Positions 1 through 7,401 of a stretch of 61,003 bases of DNA are shown in pieces. The stretch comes from Pseudoxanthomonas suwonensis J47. GTDB taxonomy: Bacteria > Pseudomonadota > Gammaproteobacteria > Xanthomonadales > Xanthomonadaceae. The notes below the pieces were generated by a model. It saw only the letters and a list, made by a program, of their open reading frames with translations. It searched no databases and was not told the DNA's origin. Position 1 is the first letter of the stretch. Every line of letters begins with the position of its first letter. The stretch spans positions 53,471 to 114,473 of the forward strand of contig NZ_AZUZ01000012.1 in the NCBI RefSeq assembly GCF_000513955.1, read 5' to 3'. The position numbers and the translations under genes are program-made.

Positions 1-896
1 CCCGCGCCCCCGCCGGTTCCGGCTTCGCCGGCATCGGCGCCGTGGCGCGCGCCCAGCCCGGCCATCAGCGCGCCGCTCCAGGCCGAAGGCGCCGCCTGCC
101 CGTGCCAGCCGGTCAGCGGGCGCTGGCCCGGCGTGCCGGTGCCGGGTGGCGGCACGCGGCTGGCGCCCGGGGTGCGCGGGCGGTAGGGCATGTAGGCCAG
201 CCCGGGGAGGATGTCCTCGTGGGCCAGCAGCACGTTGAGCCGCTCGACCAGTTCGCCGTAGCGCTCCATCACCTGGCGTTCGAACACCCGGTACAGCAGC
301 AGCTGCGAATCCAGGCTCAGTTCCAGCGCCTCGCCGGACTCGCGCAGGATCCGGCACAGCGCATGCGGACCGATCGGCAGGGTTTCCGGATCGTAGGCCG
401 GGCGCGCCGCGAGCACGGCGAAGCGCTGGCCGAGCAGCAGCAGCGGGGTGCCGCCGCGCTGCGCCTCGCGGCGCGCGATCTCGTTGAGGACGATGTCGCG
501 GTCGAGGTCGGTGTCCTCGACCAGGGTCAGGTGCTGGAACTGCAGCGGCGGCGCGGTTGCCGGCGGGGCGGCCGGTTCCTGCGGATCGCGCAGGCAGGCC
601 AGTTCCGCCTCCAGGCCGGCGAGGAAGCGCGGCACCAGGTCGGCGCGGTGCTTGCGCAGGTGCTGCAGTTCGGCGAAGTGCTCGGACTGGTCCTGGCTGC
701 TGCGCGCGCGGTCGGCCTGCTTGAACAGCTGCCGTTCGAACTCGGCGAGGGCCAGGTTGAGCGAGGTGGTCAGCGCCTGCCCGGCGTGGGTGTTCACCGC
801 CTCCAGGACGTGGCGGACGCGCGGCGGCAGCGGTGCACCCGCGAGCGTTCGCAGGCGCGCCCCGGCGTTGGAAACAGGCCGATCAGTCGCAGGCAT
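1..896 (-). CDS. DUF1631 family protein (C-terminus beyond window)
   Basis: Only the first ~298 codons are present; the gene runs off the left edge. It starts at ATG 896 (MPATDRPVSN...). The visible part is charged and helical (FERQLFKQADRARSS, RFLAGLEAEL, LEDTDLDRDIVLNEIARR), then a Pro/Gly-rich linker near the edge. This resembles the N-terminal part of the DUF1631 proteins common in xanthomonads and pseudomonads, which were once mislabelled thymidine phosphorylase. No catalytic motif, signal peptide or membrane segment is visible and the function is unknown. It follows hemW by 78 bp on the same strand, but a promoter-like site at 920-928 suggests separate transcription. The family call is from recalled sequence style and is fairly likely, not certain. 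Confidence 0.7.
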   Translation of the reverse strand, partial: MPATDRPVSNAGARLRTLAGAPLPPRVRHVLEAVNTHAGQALTTSLNLALAEFERQLFKQADRARSSQDQSEHFAELQHLRKHRADLVPRFLAGLEAELACLRDPQEPAAPPATAPPLQFQHLTLVEDTDLDRDIVLNEIARREAQRGGTPLLLLGQRFAVLAARPAYDPETLPIGPHALCRILRESGEALELSLDSQLLLYRVFERQVMERYGELVERLNVLLAHEDILPGLAYMPYRPRTPGASRVPPPGTGTPGQRPLTGWHGQAAPSAWSGALMAGLGARHGADAGEAGTGGGA

Positions 897-919
897 CCGT
901 GGTACCCCCTGTGGCGCGG

Positions 920-928
920 TATTTAGCA
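920..928 (-). promoter_or_regulatory. Candidate extended -10 for the DUF1631 gene
   Basis: On the minus strand the bases read TGC-TAAATA, an extended -10 hexamer about 24 nt upstream of the start at 896. No good -35 hexamer is seen at the usual spacing, so this is a weak prediction. Confidence 0.3.
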
Positions 929-974
929 CGTTTGCCCCGGTGCGGCCACCGAACGGAGCAAGCGGGGCGACGGG

Positions 975-2129
975 TCAGAGGAACAGGCCGATGACGTCGT
1001 TGGCGAAGCGGCGCCCCAGGACGGTCGGCGCGACCCGCGTGGCCGAAACCGACAGCCATTCCCGTTGCCGGGCCGTTTCCAGCGCCGGCGCGATGCTGTC
1101 CCGGGACAGCCCGGTCCGTACCTCGAAATCGGCCAGGTCGAAGCCCTCGTGCAGGCGCAGGGCGTTGAGCATGTATTCGAACGGGCGCTGCTCCGGGGCG
1201 ATGCGGTCGTCGCCACCGATCGCCTGGTCGCTGCCGGCGGCGGCCATCCAGGTGGCCGGGTGCTTGTGCTTCCAGCGGCGCAGGATCGCCTGTTCGGCGC
1301 CCAGGGTAATCTTGCCGTGGGCGCCGGCGCCGATCCCCAGATAGTCGCCGTAACGCCAGTAGTTGAGGTTGTGCGCGCACTGCCGGCCCGGGCGGGCGTA
1401 GGCGCTGGTCTCGTAGTGGCCGTAGCCGGCGTCGGCCAGCAGGGCCTGGCAACGTTCCTGGATGTCCCAGGCGAGGTCGTCGTCCGGGATGCCCTGCGGC
1501 GGCCGGGCGTAGAACACCGTGTTCGGTTCCAGAGTCAGCTGGTAGTGGCTGATGTGCGCCGGCTGCAGGGCGAAGGCGCGTTCCAGGTCGCGCTCGGCCA
1601 TGGCCAGGTCCTGGCCGGGCAGGGCGTACATCAGGTCCAGGTTGAGGTTGTCGAAGCCGGCGTCCTGGGCCAGCTTCACCGCCGCATCGGCCTCGGCGCT
1701 GTCGTGGATCCGGCCCAGGCGCTGCAGGCAGCCGTCGTCGAAGCTCTGGATGCCGAAGCTGATCCGGTTCACGCCGGCGGCGCGGTAGCCCTCGAAGCGG
1801 TCGTGTTCGGCGGTGCCGGGGTTGGCCTCGAGGGTGATCTCCGCATCGGGCGCGAAGCGCAGCCGCGCCGAGGCGGCCGAGAGGATGGCTTCGATCGCGG
1901 AGGCGGGGAACAGGCTGGGCGTGCCGCCGCCGAAGAACACGCTGTGCACGGTGCGGCCCCAGACCAGCGGCAGGTCGTGCTCGAGGTCGCGCACCAGCGC
2001 GGCGACGTAGTCGTCGAACGGCAGTTCGCCCTTGGCGCCGTGCGAGTTGAAGTCGCAGTACGGGCATTTGCGCACGCACCAGGGCAGGTGCACGTACAGC
2101 GACAGCGGCGGCGGGATCAGGTCGGGCAT
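975..2129 (-). CDS. hemW: HemW, radical SAM heme chaperone
   Basis: The 384-residue protein has the radical SAM signature CVRKCPYC (CX3CX2C, Cys18, 22, 25), which binds a 4Fe-4S cluster, followed by GGGTPSLF and the ANPGT SAM-binding segments. HemW was long annotated as oxygen-independent coproporphyrinogen oxidase, but E. coli and Lactococcus HemW bind heme and act as heme chaperones rather than oxidases. The length matches the family (~380). The C-terminal HemN-like domain (LRLHEGFDLADFEVRTGL) is present. It is the third gene of a tight minus-strand group rph-rdgB-hemW, 20 bp after rdgB, the same rdgB-hemW pairing as in E. coli. ATG 2129 is the natural start, just before the first strand of the barrel. 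Confidence 0.93.
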   Translation of the reverse strand: MPDLIPPPLSLYVHLPWCVRKCPYCDFNSHGAKGELPFDDYVAALVRDLEHDLPLVWGRTVHSVFFGGGTPSLFPASAIEAILSAASARLRFAPDAEITLEANPGTAEHDRFEGYRAAGVNRISFGIQSFDDGCLQRLGRIHDSAEADAAVKLAQDAGFDNLNLDLMYALPGQDLAMAERDLERAFALQPAHISHYQLTLEPNTVFYARPPQGIPDDDLAWDIQERCQALLADAGYGHYETSAYARPGRQCAHNLNYWRYGDYLGIGAGAHGKITLGAEQAILRRWKHKHPATWMAAAGSDQAIGGDDRIAPEQRPFEYMLNALRLHEGFDLADFEVRTGLSRDSIAPALETARQREWLSVSATRVAPTVLGRRFANDVIGLFL

Positions 2130-2149
2130 GGTTGGGTCGCGCCGGGCGC

Positions 2150-2746
2150 TCAGCCGAGTACTTCGGGCAGGCGCGCGCGCAGCTGTTCCAGCGCCTTGCC
2201 GCGGTGGCTGATGCGGTTCTTCAGCGCCATCGGCATTTCCGCCGCGGTCTGCCCGTGCTCCGGGTCGAGGAACACCGGATCGTAGCCATGGCCGCCTTCG
2301 CCGCGGCGCTCACGGGTGATGCGGCCGCGCCACTGGCCTTCCACCAGCAGCGGCTGCGGGTCTTCGGCATGGCGCAGCACCACCAGCACGCACTGGAAGT
2401 GGGCGCCGCGATGGTCGTCTTCCACGCCGTCGAGTTCGGCCAGCAGCTTGTCGATGTTGCGCTGCGGATCGACCGGTTCGCCGGCGTAGCGCGCCGAGTA
2501 CAGGCCCGGCGCGCCGCCGAGCGCGTCCACGCACAGGCCGGAATCGTCAGCCAGCGCCGGCAGGCCGGTGACGCGGCTGGCGTGGCGGGCCTTGATCAGC
2601 GCGTTCTCGATGAAGGTCAGCCCGGTTTCCTCGGCGTCCTCGACGCCCAGCTCCGGCTGCGCGACCAGCTCGATGCCGCTGCCGGCCAGCAGGTGGCGCA
2701 GTTCGTCGAGCTTGCCGCGATTGGAGGAGGCCAATACCAGTTTCAT
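2150..2746 (-). CDS. rdgB: RdgB/HAM1 non-canonical purine NTP pyrophosphatase
   Basis: The 198-residue protein starts [16 protein letters not shown], the substrate-binding SxNxxK motif of the ITPase family. It also has the [13 protein letters not shown] helix with the catalytic glutamate, ADDSGL, and GGHGYDPVF with SHRGKAL at the C-terminus. The enzyme hydrolyses dITP, ITP and XTP to the monophosphate and PPi, keeping deaminated purines out of DNA and RNA. The open frame extends far upstream, but ATG 2746 is chosen because it gives the family length and starts directly at the conserved first strand. It lies 14 bp after rph and 20 bp before hemW, so the three are probably co-transcribed. Confidence 0.95.
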   Translation of the reverse strand: MKLVLASSNRGKLDELRHLLAGSGIELVAQPELGVEDAEETGLTFIENALIKARHASRVTGLPALADDSGLCVDALGGAPGLYSARYAGEPVDPQRNIDKLLAELDGVEDDHRGAHFQCVLVVLRHAEDPQPLLVEGQWRGRITRERRGEGGHGYDPVFLDPEHGQTAAEMPMALKNRISHRGKALEQLRARLPEVLG

Positions 2747-2760
2747 TGCCTGTTCCCGCC

Positions 2761-3486
2761 TCAGCCGGCCAGCGCCTGGCGCTGCAGCTCCAGCAGCTGG
2801 CCGATGCCGGTTTCGGCCAGGGCCAGCAGCGCATCCAGTTCGTCGCGGCGGAAGGCATGGCCCTCGGCCGTGCCCTGCAGCTCGATGAAGCCGCCGCCGT
2901 CGTTCATCACCACGTTCATGTCGGTGTCGCAGTCGCTGTCCTCGGCGTAGTCCAGGTCCAGCACCGGCACGCCCTTGTACACGCCGACCGAGACCGCGGC
3001 GACCGCGCCGAACACCGGGTCGCGCTTGATCTCGCCACGGCCCTGCAGCCAGCGCACCGCGTCGACCAGGGCCACGTAGGCGCCGGTGATCGCCGCGGTG
3101 CGGGTGCCGCCGTCGGCCTGAAGCACGTCGCAGTCGAGGGTGATGGTGCGCTCGCCGAGGGCGCCGCGGTCGACGCAGGCGCGCAGGGTGCGGCCGATCA
3201 GGCGCTGGATCTCCAAGGTGCGGCCGCCCTGCTTGCCGCGCGAGGCCTCGCGGTCGGAGCGGGTATGGGTGGAGCGCGGCAGCATGCCGTACTCGGCGGT
3301 CACCCAGCCCTCGCCCTTGCCACGCAGGAACGCCGGCACCTTGTTGTCGACGCTGGCGGTGCACAGCACGCGGGTATCGCCGAAGCTCACCAGCACCGAG
3401 CCTTCGGCGTGGCGGGTGAAGCCGCGCTGGATGCGCACTTCGCGCAGCTGGTCGGGCGCGCGGCCACTGGGACGGACTACGGTCAT
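2761..3486 (-). CDS. rph: RNase PH
   Basis: RNase PH is a phosphorolytic 3'-5' exoribonuclease that trims tRNA 3' ends. The 241-residue form starting at ATG 3486 ([17 protein letters not shown]) matches the family length of 238-241; an ATG 12 codons upstream is less likely. Visible signatures are the [22 protein letters not shown] strand region, the phosphate-binding [13 protein letters not shown] segment, the metal-binding aspartates in [18 protein letters not shown], and the C-terminal helix. It is divergent from yicC, the arrangement also seen in E. coli, and is first in the rph-rdgB-hemW group. Confidence 0.95.
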   Translation of the reverse strand: MTVVRPSGRAPDQLREVRIQRGFTRHAEGSVLVSFGDTRVLCTASVDNKVPAFLRGKGEGWVTAEYGMLPRSTHTRSDREASRGKQGGRTLEIQRLIGRTLRACVDRGALGERTITLDCDVLQADGGTRTAAITGAYVALVDAVRWLQGRGEIKRDPVFGAVAAVSVGVYKGVPVLDLDYAEDSDCDTDMNVVMNDGGGFIELQGTAEGHAFRRDELDALLALAETGIGQLLELQRQALAG

Positions 3487-3640
3487 TCGGGGGTTCCGGT
3501 CGGGAAGTACGGGGGGGCGCAACGGGCGCGCGGGCGGTCGCGGGCAGGCGGCCCGGGGTGCCGTGGCGGGCCGGCTAGATTACCATTCGCGCCTTGCCGC
3601 AGCGCCCGCGCGCCTGCGCCCCGTGACACAAGGACCCCGC

Positions 3641-4501
3641 ATGATCCGCAGCATGACCGCCTTCGCCAGCGGCGAACGCGCTACTCCCTGGGGCGTGCTG
3701 GCCTGCGAGCTGCGCTCGGTCAACCACCGCTTCCTCGAGACCGGCCTGCGCCTGTCCGACGAGCTGCGCGCGCTGGAACCGCTGCTGCGCGAGCGGGTCG
3801 CCGCACGCGTCCAGCGCGGCAAGCTCGACCTGGCCCTGCGCCTGCGCGCGCCGGAGTCGACCGCCTCGCTGGTGGTGAACGAAGCGCTGCTCGGCCAGCT
3901 CGGCGAGCTGGCGACGAAGCTCGACGGCCAGTTCCCCGGCCTGCGGGTCGAATTCACCCAGCTGCTGCAGGTGCCCGGGGTGATGCAGGTGCAGGCCGCC
4001 GACAGCGAAGCCCTGCAGGCCGAAGCGCTGTCGCTGCTGGACGAGGTGCTCGACGGCTTCGTTGCCGCGCGCGAGCGCGAGGGCGCCAAGCTGGCCGCCG
4101 CCATCGTCGAACGCGTCGACGGCATCGAGCGCATCGCCGCGCAGGTGCGCGAGCTGATCCCGGCGATCCGCGACGGCCAGCGCGCCAAGCTCGCCGCCCG
4201 CCTGGCCGACCTGCCGCACCCGGTCGACCCCGGCCGCGCCGAGCAGGAACTGGTGCTGTGGCTGCAGAAGCTGGACGTGGACGAGGAGCTGGACCGCCTC
4301 GGCAGCCACATCGCCGAGATCCGCCGCATCCTCGCCCAGCGCGAGCCGGTCGGCCGCCGCCTCGACTTCCTGCTGCAGGAATTCAACCGCGAGGCCAACA
4401 CCCTGGGCTCCAAGTCGGTGGACGCGCGCACCTCGGCCGCCGCGGTCGAGCTGAAGGTGCTGATCGACCAGGTCCGCGAACAGGTACAGAACATCGAGTA
4501 A
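3641..4501 (+). CDS. yicC: YicC family endoribonuclease
   Basis: The 286-residue protein has the conserved start MIRSMTAFASGE, the N-terminal YicC domain (SVNHRFLETGLRL, RVQRGKLDLALRL), and the C-terminal DUF1732 domain (LDFLLQEFNREANTLGSKS). E. coli YicC has been reported as an endoribonuclease acting in RNA turnover. An AAGGA sequence about 7 nt upstream supports ATG 3641; a TAGATT sequence at 3576-3581 may be a -10 element but has no clear -35. The gene is divergent from rph and upstream of gmk, separated from it by a repeat-filled spacer. Confidence 0.93.
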   Translation: MIRSMTAFASGERATPWGVLACELRSVNHRFLETGLRLSDELRALEPLLRERVAARVQRGKLDLALRLRAPESTASLVVNEALLGQLGELATKLDGQFPGLRVEFTQLLQVPGVMQVQAADSEALQAEALSLLDEVLDGFVAAREREGAKLAAAIVERVDGIERIAAQVRELIPAIRDGQRAKLAARLADLPHPVDPGRAEQELVLWLQKLDVDEELDRLGSHIAEIRRILAQREPVGRRLDFLLQEFNREANTLGSKSVDARTSAAAVELKVLIDQVREQVQNIE

Positions 4502-4507
4502 GAGCCG

Positions 4508-4660
4508 GGTGGTGATTCGTGATTCGTGGAAGAGCCGGGATGGAAGAGCCGGGATTGGTGATTTGTGATTCGTGATTCGATAGAGCAAAGGCAGCGGCCG
4601 GGGCAGGCATGGATGGGAGTGTTGCGATGACCAATCCCGAATCCCGGATCCCGGATCCCG
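4508..4660 (+). repeat. GATTCGTGATTCG / AATCCCGAATCCC interspersed repeat cluster
   Basis: Between yicC and gmk there are two runs of the GATTCGTGATTCG type (around 4515-4530 and 4565-4580), two copies of a GAGCCGGGAT phrase, and, in inverse sense, a run of AATCCCGAATCCCGGATCCC ending in the gmk 5' end. Short heptamer runs of this kind are scattered through xanthomonad genomes. The last run lies between the two possible gmk start codons and would encode NPESRIPDP if translated. Confidence 0.7.
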
Positions 4661-4665
4661 CGCCC

Positions 4666-5286
4666 ATGCGCGGCACCCTCTTCGTCGTGGCCGCGCCCTC
4701 CGGGGCCGGCAAGTCGAGCATCGTCAACGCGGTGCTGGCCCGCGACCCGCAGATCCGCCTGTCGATCTCGTTCACCTCGCGCGGGCCGCGCCCGGGCGAG
4801 CGCCATGCGCAGCACTACCACTTCGTGTCCGAGGAGGAGTTCCAGCGCATGATCGACGCCGGCGACTTCTTCGAGTACGCCCGCGTGCACGGCGACTGGA
4901 AGGGCACGGCGCGGCAGTCGGTGGAGCCGCAGCTGGCCGCCGGCCACGACGTGCTGCTGGAGATCGACTGGCAGGGCGCGCTGCAGGTGCGGGAGAAGGT
5001 GCCCGATGCGGTCAGCCTGTTCATCCTGCCGCCCTCGCGCCAGGCGCTGGAGCAGCGCATGCGCGCCCGCGGCCAGGACACCGAGGAAGTCATCGCCCGC
5101 CGCCTGGCCGCCGCCCGCGAGGAGATGTCGCATTACAGCGACTTCGACTACGTGATCGTCAACGAGGTCTTCGAAACCGCGGTGGACGAGGCCTGCGCGG
5201 TGTTCACCGCCAGTCGCCTGCGCTGCGCCCAGCAGCAGCAGCGCCATGCCGCGCTGATCGAGGCGCTGCTGGCGCCGGAGGCCTGA
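4666..5286 (+). CDS. gmk: Guanylate kinase
   Basis: Guanylate kinase makes GDP from GMP and ATP. The 206-residue protein from ATG 4666 (MRGTLFVVAAPSGAGKSS) has the P-loop APSGAGKS, the GMP-binding SFTSRGPRPGE and HYHFVSEEEF segments, and FEYARVHGDWKGT. This start fits the xanthomonad family best by recalled alignment. However, ATG 4627 has a good Shine-Dalgarno (GGGAG, 4615-4619, 7 nt spacing), while 4666 has none. The actual product may therefore carry 13 extra residues encoded by the interspersed repeat. It is followed 160 bp later by rpoZ; spoT, third gene of this cluster in E. coli, is absent here and lies at 58.5 kb. Confidence 0.95.
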   Translation: MRGTLFVVAAPSGAGKSSIVNAVLARDPQIRLSISFTSRGPRPGERHAQHYHFVSEEEFQRMIDAGDFFEYARVHGDWKGTARQSVEPQLAAGHDVLLEIDWQGALQVREKVPDAVSLFILPPSRQALEQRMRARGQDTEEVIARRLAAAREEMSHYSDFDYVIVNEVFETAVDEACAVFTASRLRCAQQQQRHAALIEALLAPEA

Positions 5287-5364
5287 GCCCGCCGTGCAAG
5301 GGCGGACTCGGCCCCTGCCTGCGGCCTAAGCGTTTGATTGCAAAGGCCCGTTCAGCCGGAAGGC

Positions 5365-5394
5365 TTGCCCGGACGGCCGGCCAGGGCGTACACT
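5365..5394 (+). promoter_or_regulatory. Candidate sigma-70 promoter for rpoZ
   Basis: TTGCCC (5365-5370) and TACACT (5389-5394) are separated by 18 bp and lie 53 bp upstream of the rpoZ start. The match is moderate, but the position between gmk and rpoZ is sensible. Confidence 0.4.
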
Positions 5395-5446
5395 CCGCGC
5401 CCGATCCCCCTTTCACGAGCGGCGACCGCAGTCGCCTGGAACCCCT

Positions 5447-5746
5447 ATGGCCCGTATCACCGTCGAAGATTGCCTGGAAGTGGTCAACAACCGCTTCGAA
5501 CTGGTCATGATGGCCGCCAAGCGCGCCCGCCAGCTGGCCAATGGCGTGCCGGCCACCCTGGACAACAGCGAGAGCGACGACAAGCCGACCGTGCTGGCGC
5601 TGCGCGAGATCGCTGCCCGCACCATCGACAACGCCCTGATCGACGAGGTCGAGAAGGCCGAGCGCGAGCGTGCCGAGCGCGAGGCGCTGGAGTGGGCCGC
5701 CGCCGAGGTGGTCGCCGACGAGGACATGTCCAAGGGCGACGACTGA
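5447..5746 (+). CDS. rpoZ: RNA polymerase omega subunit
   Basis: The 99-residue protein begins [20 protein letters not shown] and has the helix [11 protein letters not shown] and the segment [15 protein letters not shown], all standard for omega. It helps assemble the polymerase by clamping beta-prime and contributes to the first ppGpp-binding site at its N-terminus. The acidic tail (EDMSKGDD) is common in this group. It has its own likely promoter and is followed by a strong hairpin terminator, so it appears to end the gmk-rpoZ unit. Confidence 0.97.
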   Translation: MARITVEDCLEVVNNRFELVMMAAKRARQLANGVPATLDNSESDDKPTVLALREIAARTIDNALIDEVEKAERERAEREALEWAAAEVVADEDMSKGDD

Positions 5747-5777
5747 CGCCGCGCCACCGCGCTGCCTGCTTCCCCGG

Positions 5778-5810
5778 ACGGCCCGCCTCGCGCGGGCCGT
5801 TCGCGTTTCC
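5778..5810 (+). terminator. Rho-independent terminator after rpoZ
   Basis: A perfect 9-bp stem (ACGGCCCGC / GCGGGCCGT) with a 5-nt loop spans 5778-5800 and is followed by a moderately T-rich tail (TTCGCGTTTCC). It lies 32 bp after the rpoZ stop. Confidence 0.75.
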
Positions 5811-5860
5811 GTGACCGCCGGCTGACGGCGCCTGCACAGGGCCGGGAGCAGGCTCCGCCC

Positions 5861-7390
5861 ATGGCCAGCCTCCCGATGGCGCACATGCGGTTACGCGAAG
5901 GCCCGCGCGGATTCCCGGCGATGGCTGCCGCCTGGCGGCGGCACTGGCAGGGCCTGCTCGGCGCGCTGGTGGTGTGCGCGGCGCTGCTGTTCGTCGTGCG
6001 ACAGCCCCTGGCCGAACGCCTCTGGCCGCAGGCGCGGCTGGACCGGCTGCTGGCCGAAGCCGACGCGGCGCTCGCCGCCGGCTGGCTGGACGGCCCCGAG
6101 GAGCGTCCCGGCGCGCGGCAGAAGTTCGAGGCCGCGCTGGCCCTGGACAACGACCGCGGCGAGGCCCGCGACGGCCTGCTGCGGGTCGGGGGTGCCGCCC
6201 TGCTGCGCGCCAACGCCGCGATCCGTGCCGGGAATCTGGACGAGGCGCGGCGCTGGGTCGCACTGGCCCGCGAGCTGCAGCTGCCGCGCAACCAGGTCGA
6301 GCCGGTGGCCGCCTGGCTGCACCGGGCCGAGGCCGCCGCCACCGACCTGGACGCGCTGCGCCAGCGCGCCGGCGCCGCGCTGGCCGCCGGCGACGTCGAA
6401 GCGGCGTTGCCGCTGTACGCGCGCTGGCTGGAGCTGCAGCCCGACGACGGCATGGCCCTGGAAGGCCGCGAGGATGCCCTGGCCCTGCTGCTGCAGCCGG
6501 TGCGCGCGGCGCTGCGCGACGGCGACCTGGCCGGCGCCGCGCAACGGCTGGCGCTGGCGCGGCGTTACGACCCCGGCTACATCGCCTTGCCGGACCTGCA
6601 GGACGCCTATGCCCAGGCGCTGGCCGCGCAGGTCCGCGCCGCCGGCGAGGCGCTGCGCCGCGGACGCCTGGAACAGGCCGCGGGTGTCTTCCTGCGGTTG
6701 CAGCCGCTGGCGCCCGAGAACCCGGTGGTGCAGGACGGCGCGCGCGATACCGCGGTGGCGCTGGCGGCGCAGGCCCGGCGCGAGGCGGCCGGGTTCCGCT
6801 TCGAGGCGGCCGCCAGCCTGCTCGGCCAGGCCCGCGCGCTGGCCCCGGAGAACGCCGCGGTCGAGGCCGCCGCGCGCGGTCGAACAGGCGCGGCAGGCAC
6901 GTTCGCGGATGCCGCCGGGGCAGGGCTCGGCGCCCGCCACGCGCGGCGCGGTGCGCCGTTCGCTGGGGCCTTCGATGCGGCGCTGGAGCGCGGCGACTGG
7001 ACCGATCCGCCCGGCGCCAGCGCCTACGACCACCTGCATGCCGCGCAGGCGCTGGCGCCGGCCGATCCGGACGTGCGCGCCGCGGCGAAGCGGATGCGCC
7101 GGGCGGCGGCGCAATGCGTCGATGCCGCGTTGCGCGACAACCGCCTGCGCCTGGGGCAGCGCTGCCTGGATGCCTGGCAGGCGCTGGCGCCGTCGGATCC
7201 GGCCCTGGCCACGGAACGCCAGCGCCTGGCCCAGCGCTGGCTGGCGGTGGGCGAGGAGCGCCTGCGTGCAGGCGAGGTCGACGTGGCCGCGCGCGCGCTG
7301 TCCTCGGCGCGCGGGCTGGACCCGGCCACGCCGGGGCTGGCCGAATTCGACGCGCGGATGGACCAGGCGCAGCAGGCGACGCCGCTGTAG
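5861..7390 (+). CDS. TPR-rich membrane-anchored protein with probable compensating frameshifts
   Basis: The 509-residue protein has one N-terminal membrane segment (LLGALVVCAALLFVV, about residues 29-44) and then an Ala/Leu/Arg-rich helical repeat region typical of tetratricopeptide scaffolds (AGDVEAALPLYARWLELQPDD, AGEVDVAARALSSARGLDP). Most of it should lie in the periplasm. Function is unknown. Between about 6878 and 6968 the encoded sequence turns Gly-rich and unlike the rest; in the +1 frame the same bases read VEQARQARSRMPP...TRGAVRRSLG, a much better helical continuation. One extra base near 6878 and one missing near 6968 would explain this. It sits between the rpoZ terminator and the opposite-strand glycosyltransferase. 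Confidence 0.7.
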   Translation: MASLPMAHMRLREGPRGFPAMAAAWRRHWQGLLGALVVCAALLFVVRQPLAERLWPQARLDRLLAEADAALAAGWLDGPEERPGARQKFEAALALDNDRGEARDGLLRVGGAALLRANAAIRAGNLDEARRWVALARELQLPRNQVEPVAAWLHRAEAAATDLDALRQRAGAALAAGDVEAALPLYARWLELQPDDGMALEGREDALALLLQPVRAALRDGDLAGAAQRLALARRYDPGYIALPDLQDAYAQALAAQVRAAGEALRRGRLEQAAGVFLRLQPLAPENPVVQDGARDTAVALAAQARREAAGFRFEAAASLLGQARALAPENAAVEAAARGRTGAAGTFADAAGAGLGARHARRGAPFAGAFDAALERGDWTDPPGASAYDHLHAAQALAPADPDVRAAAKRMRRAAAQCVDAALRDNRLRLGQRCLDAWQALAPSDPALATERQRLAQRWLAVGEERLRAGEVDVAARALSSARGLDPATPGLAEFDARMDQAQQATPL

Positions 7391-7401
7391 CCTGCGCGGC
7401 C

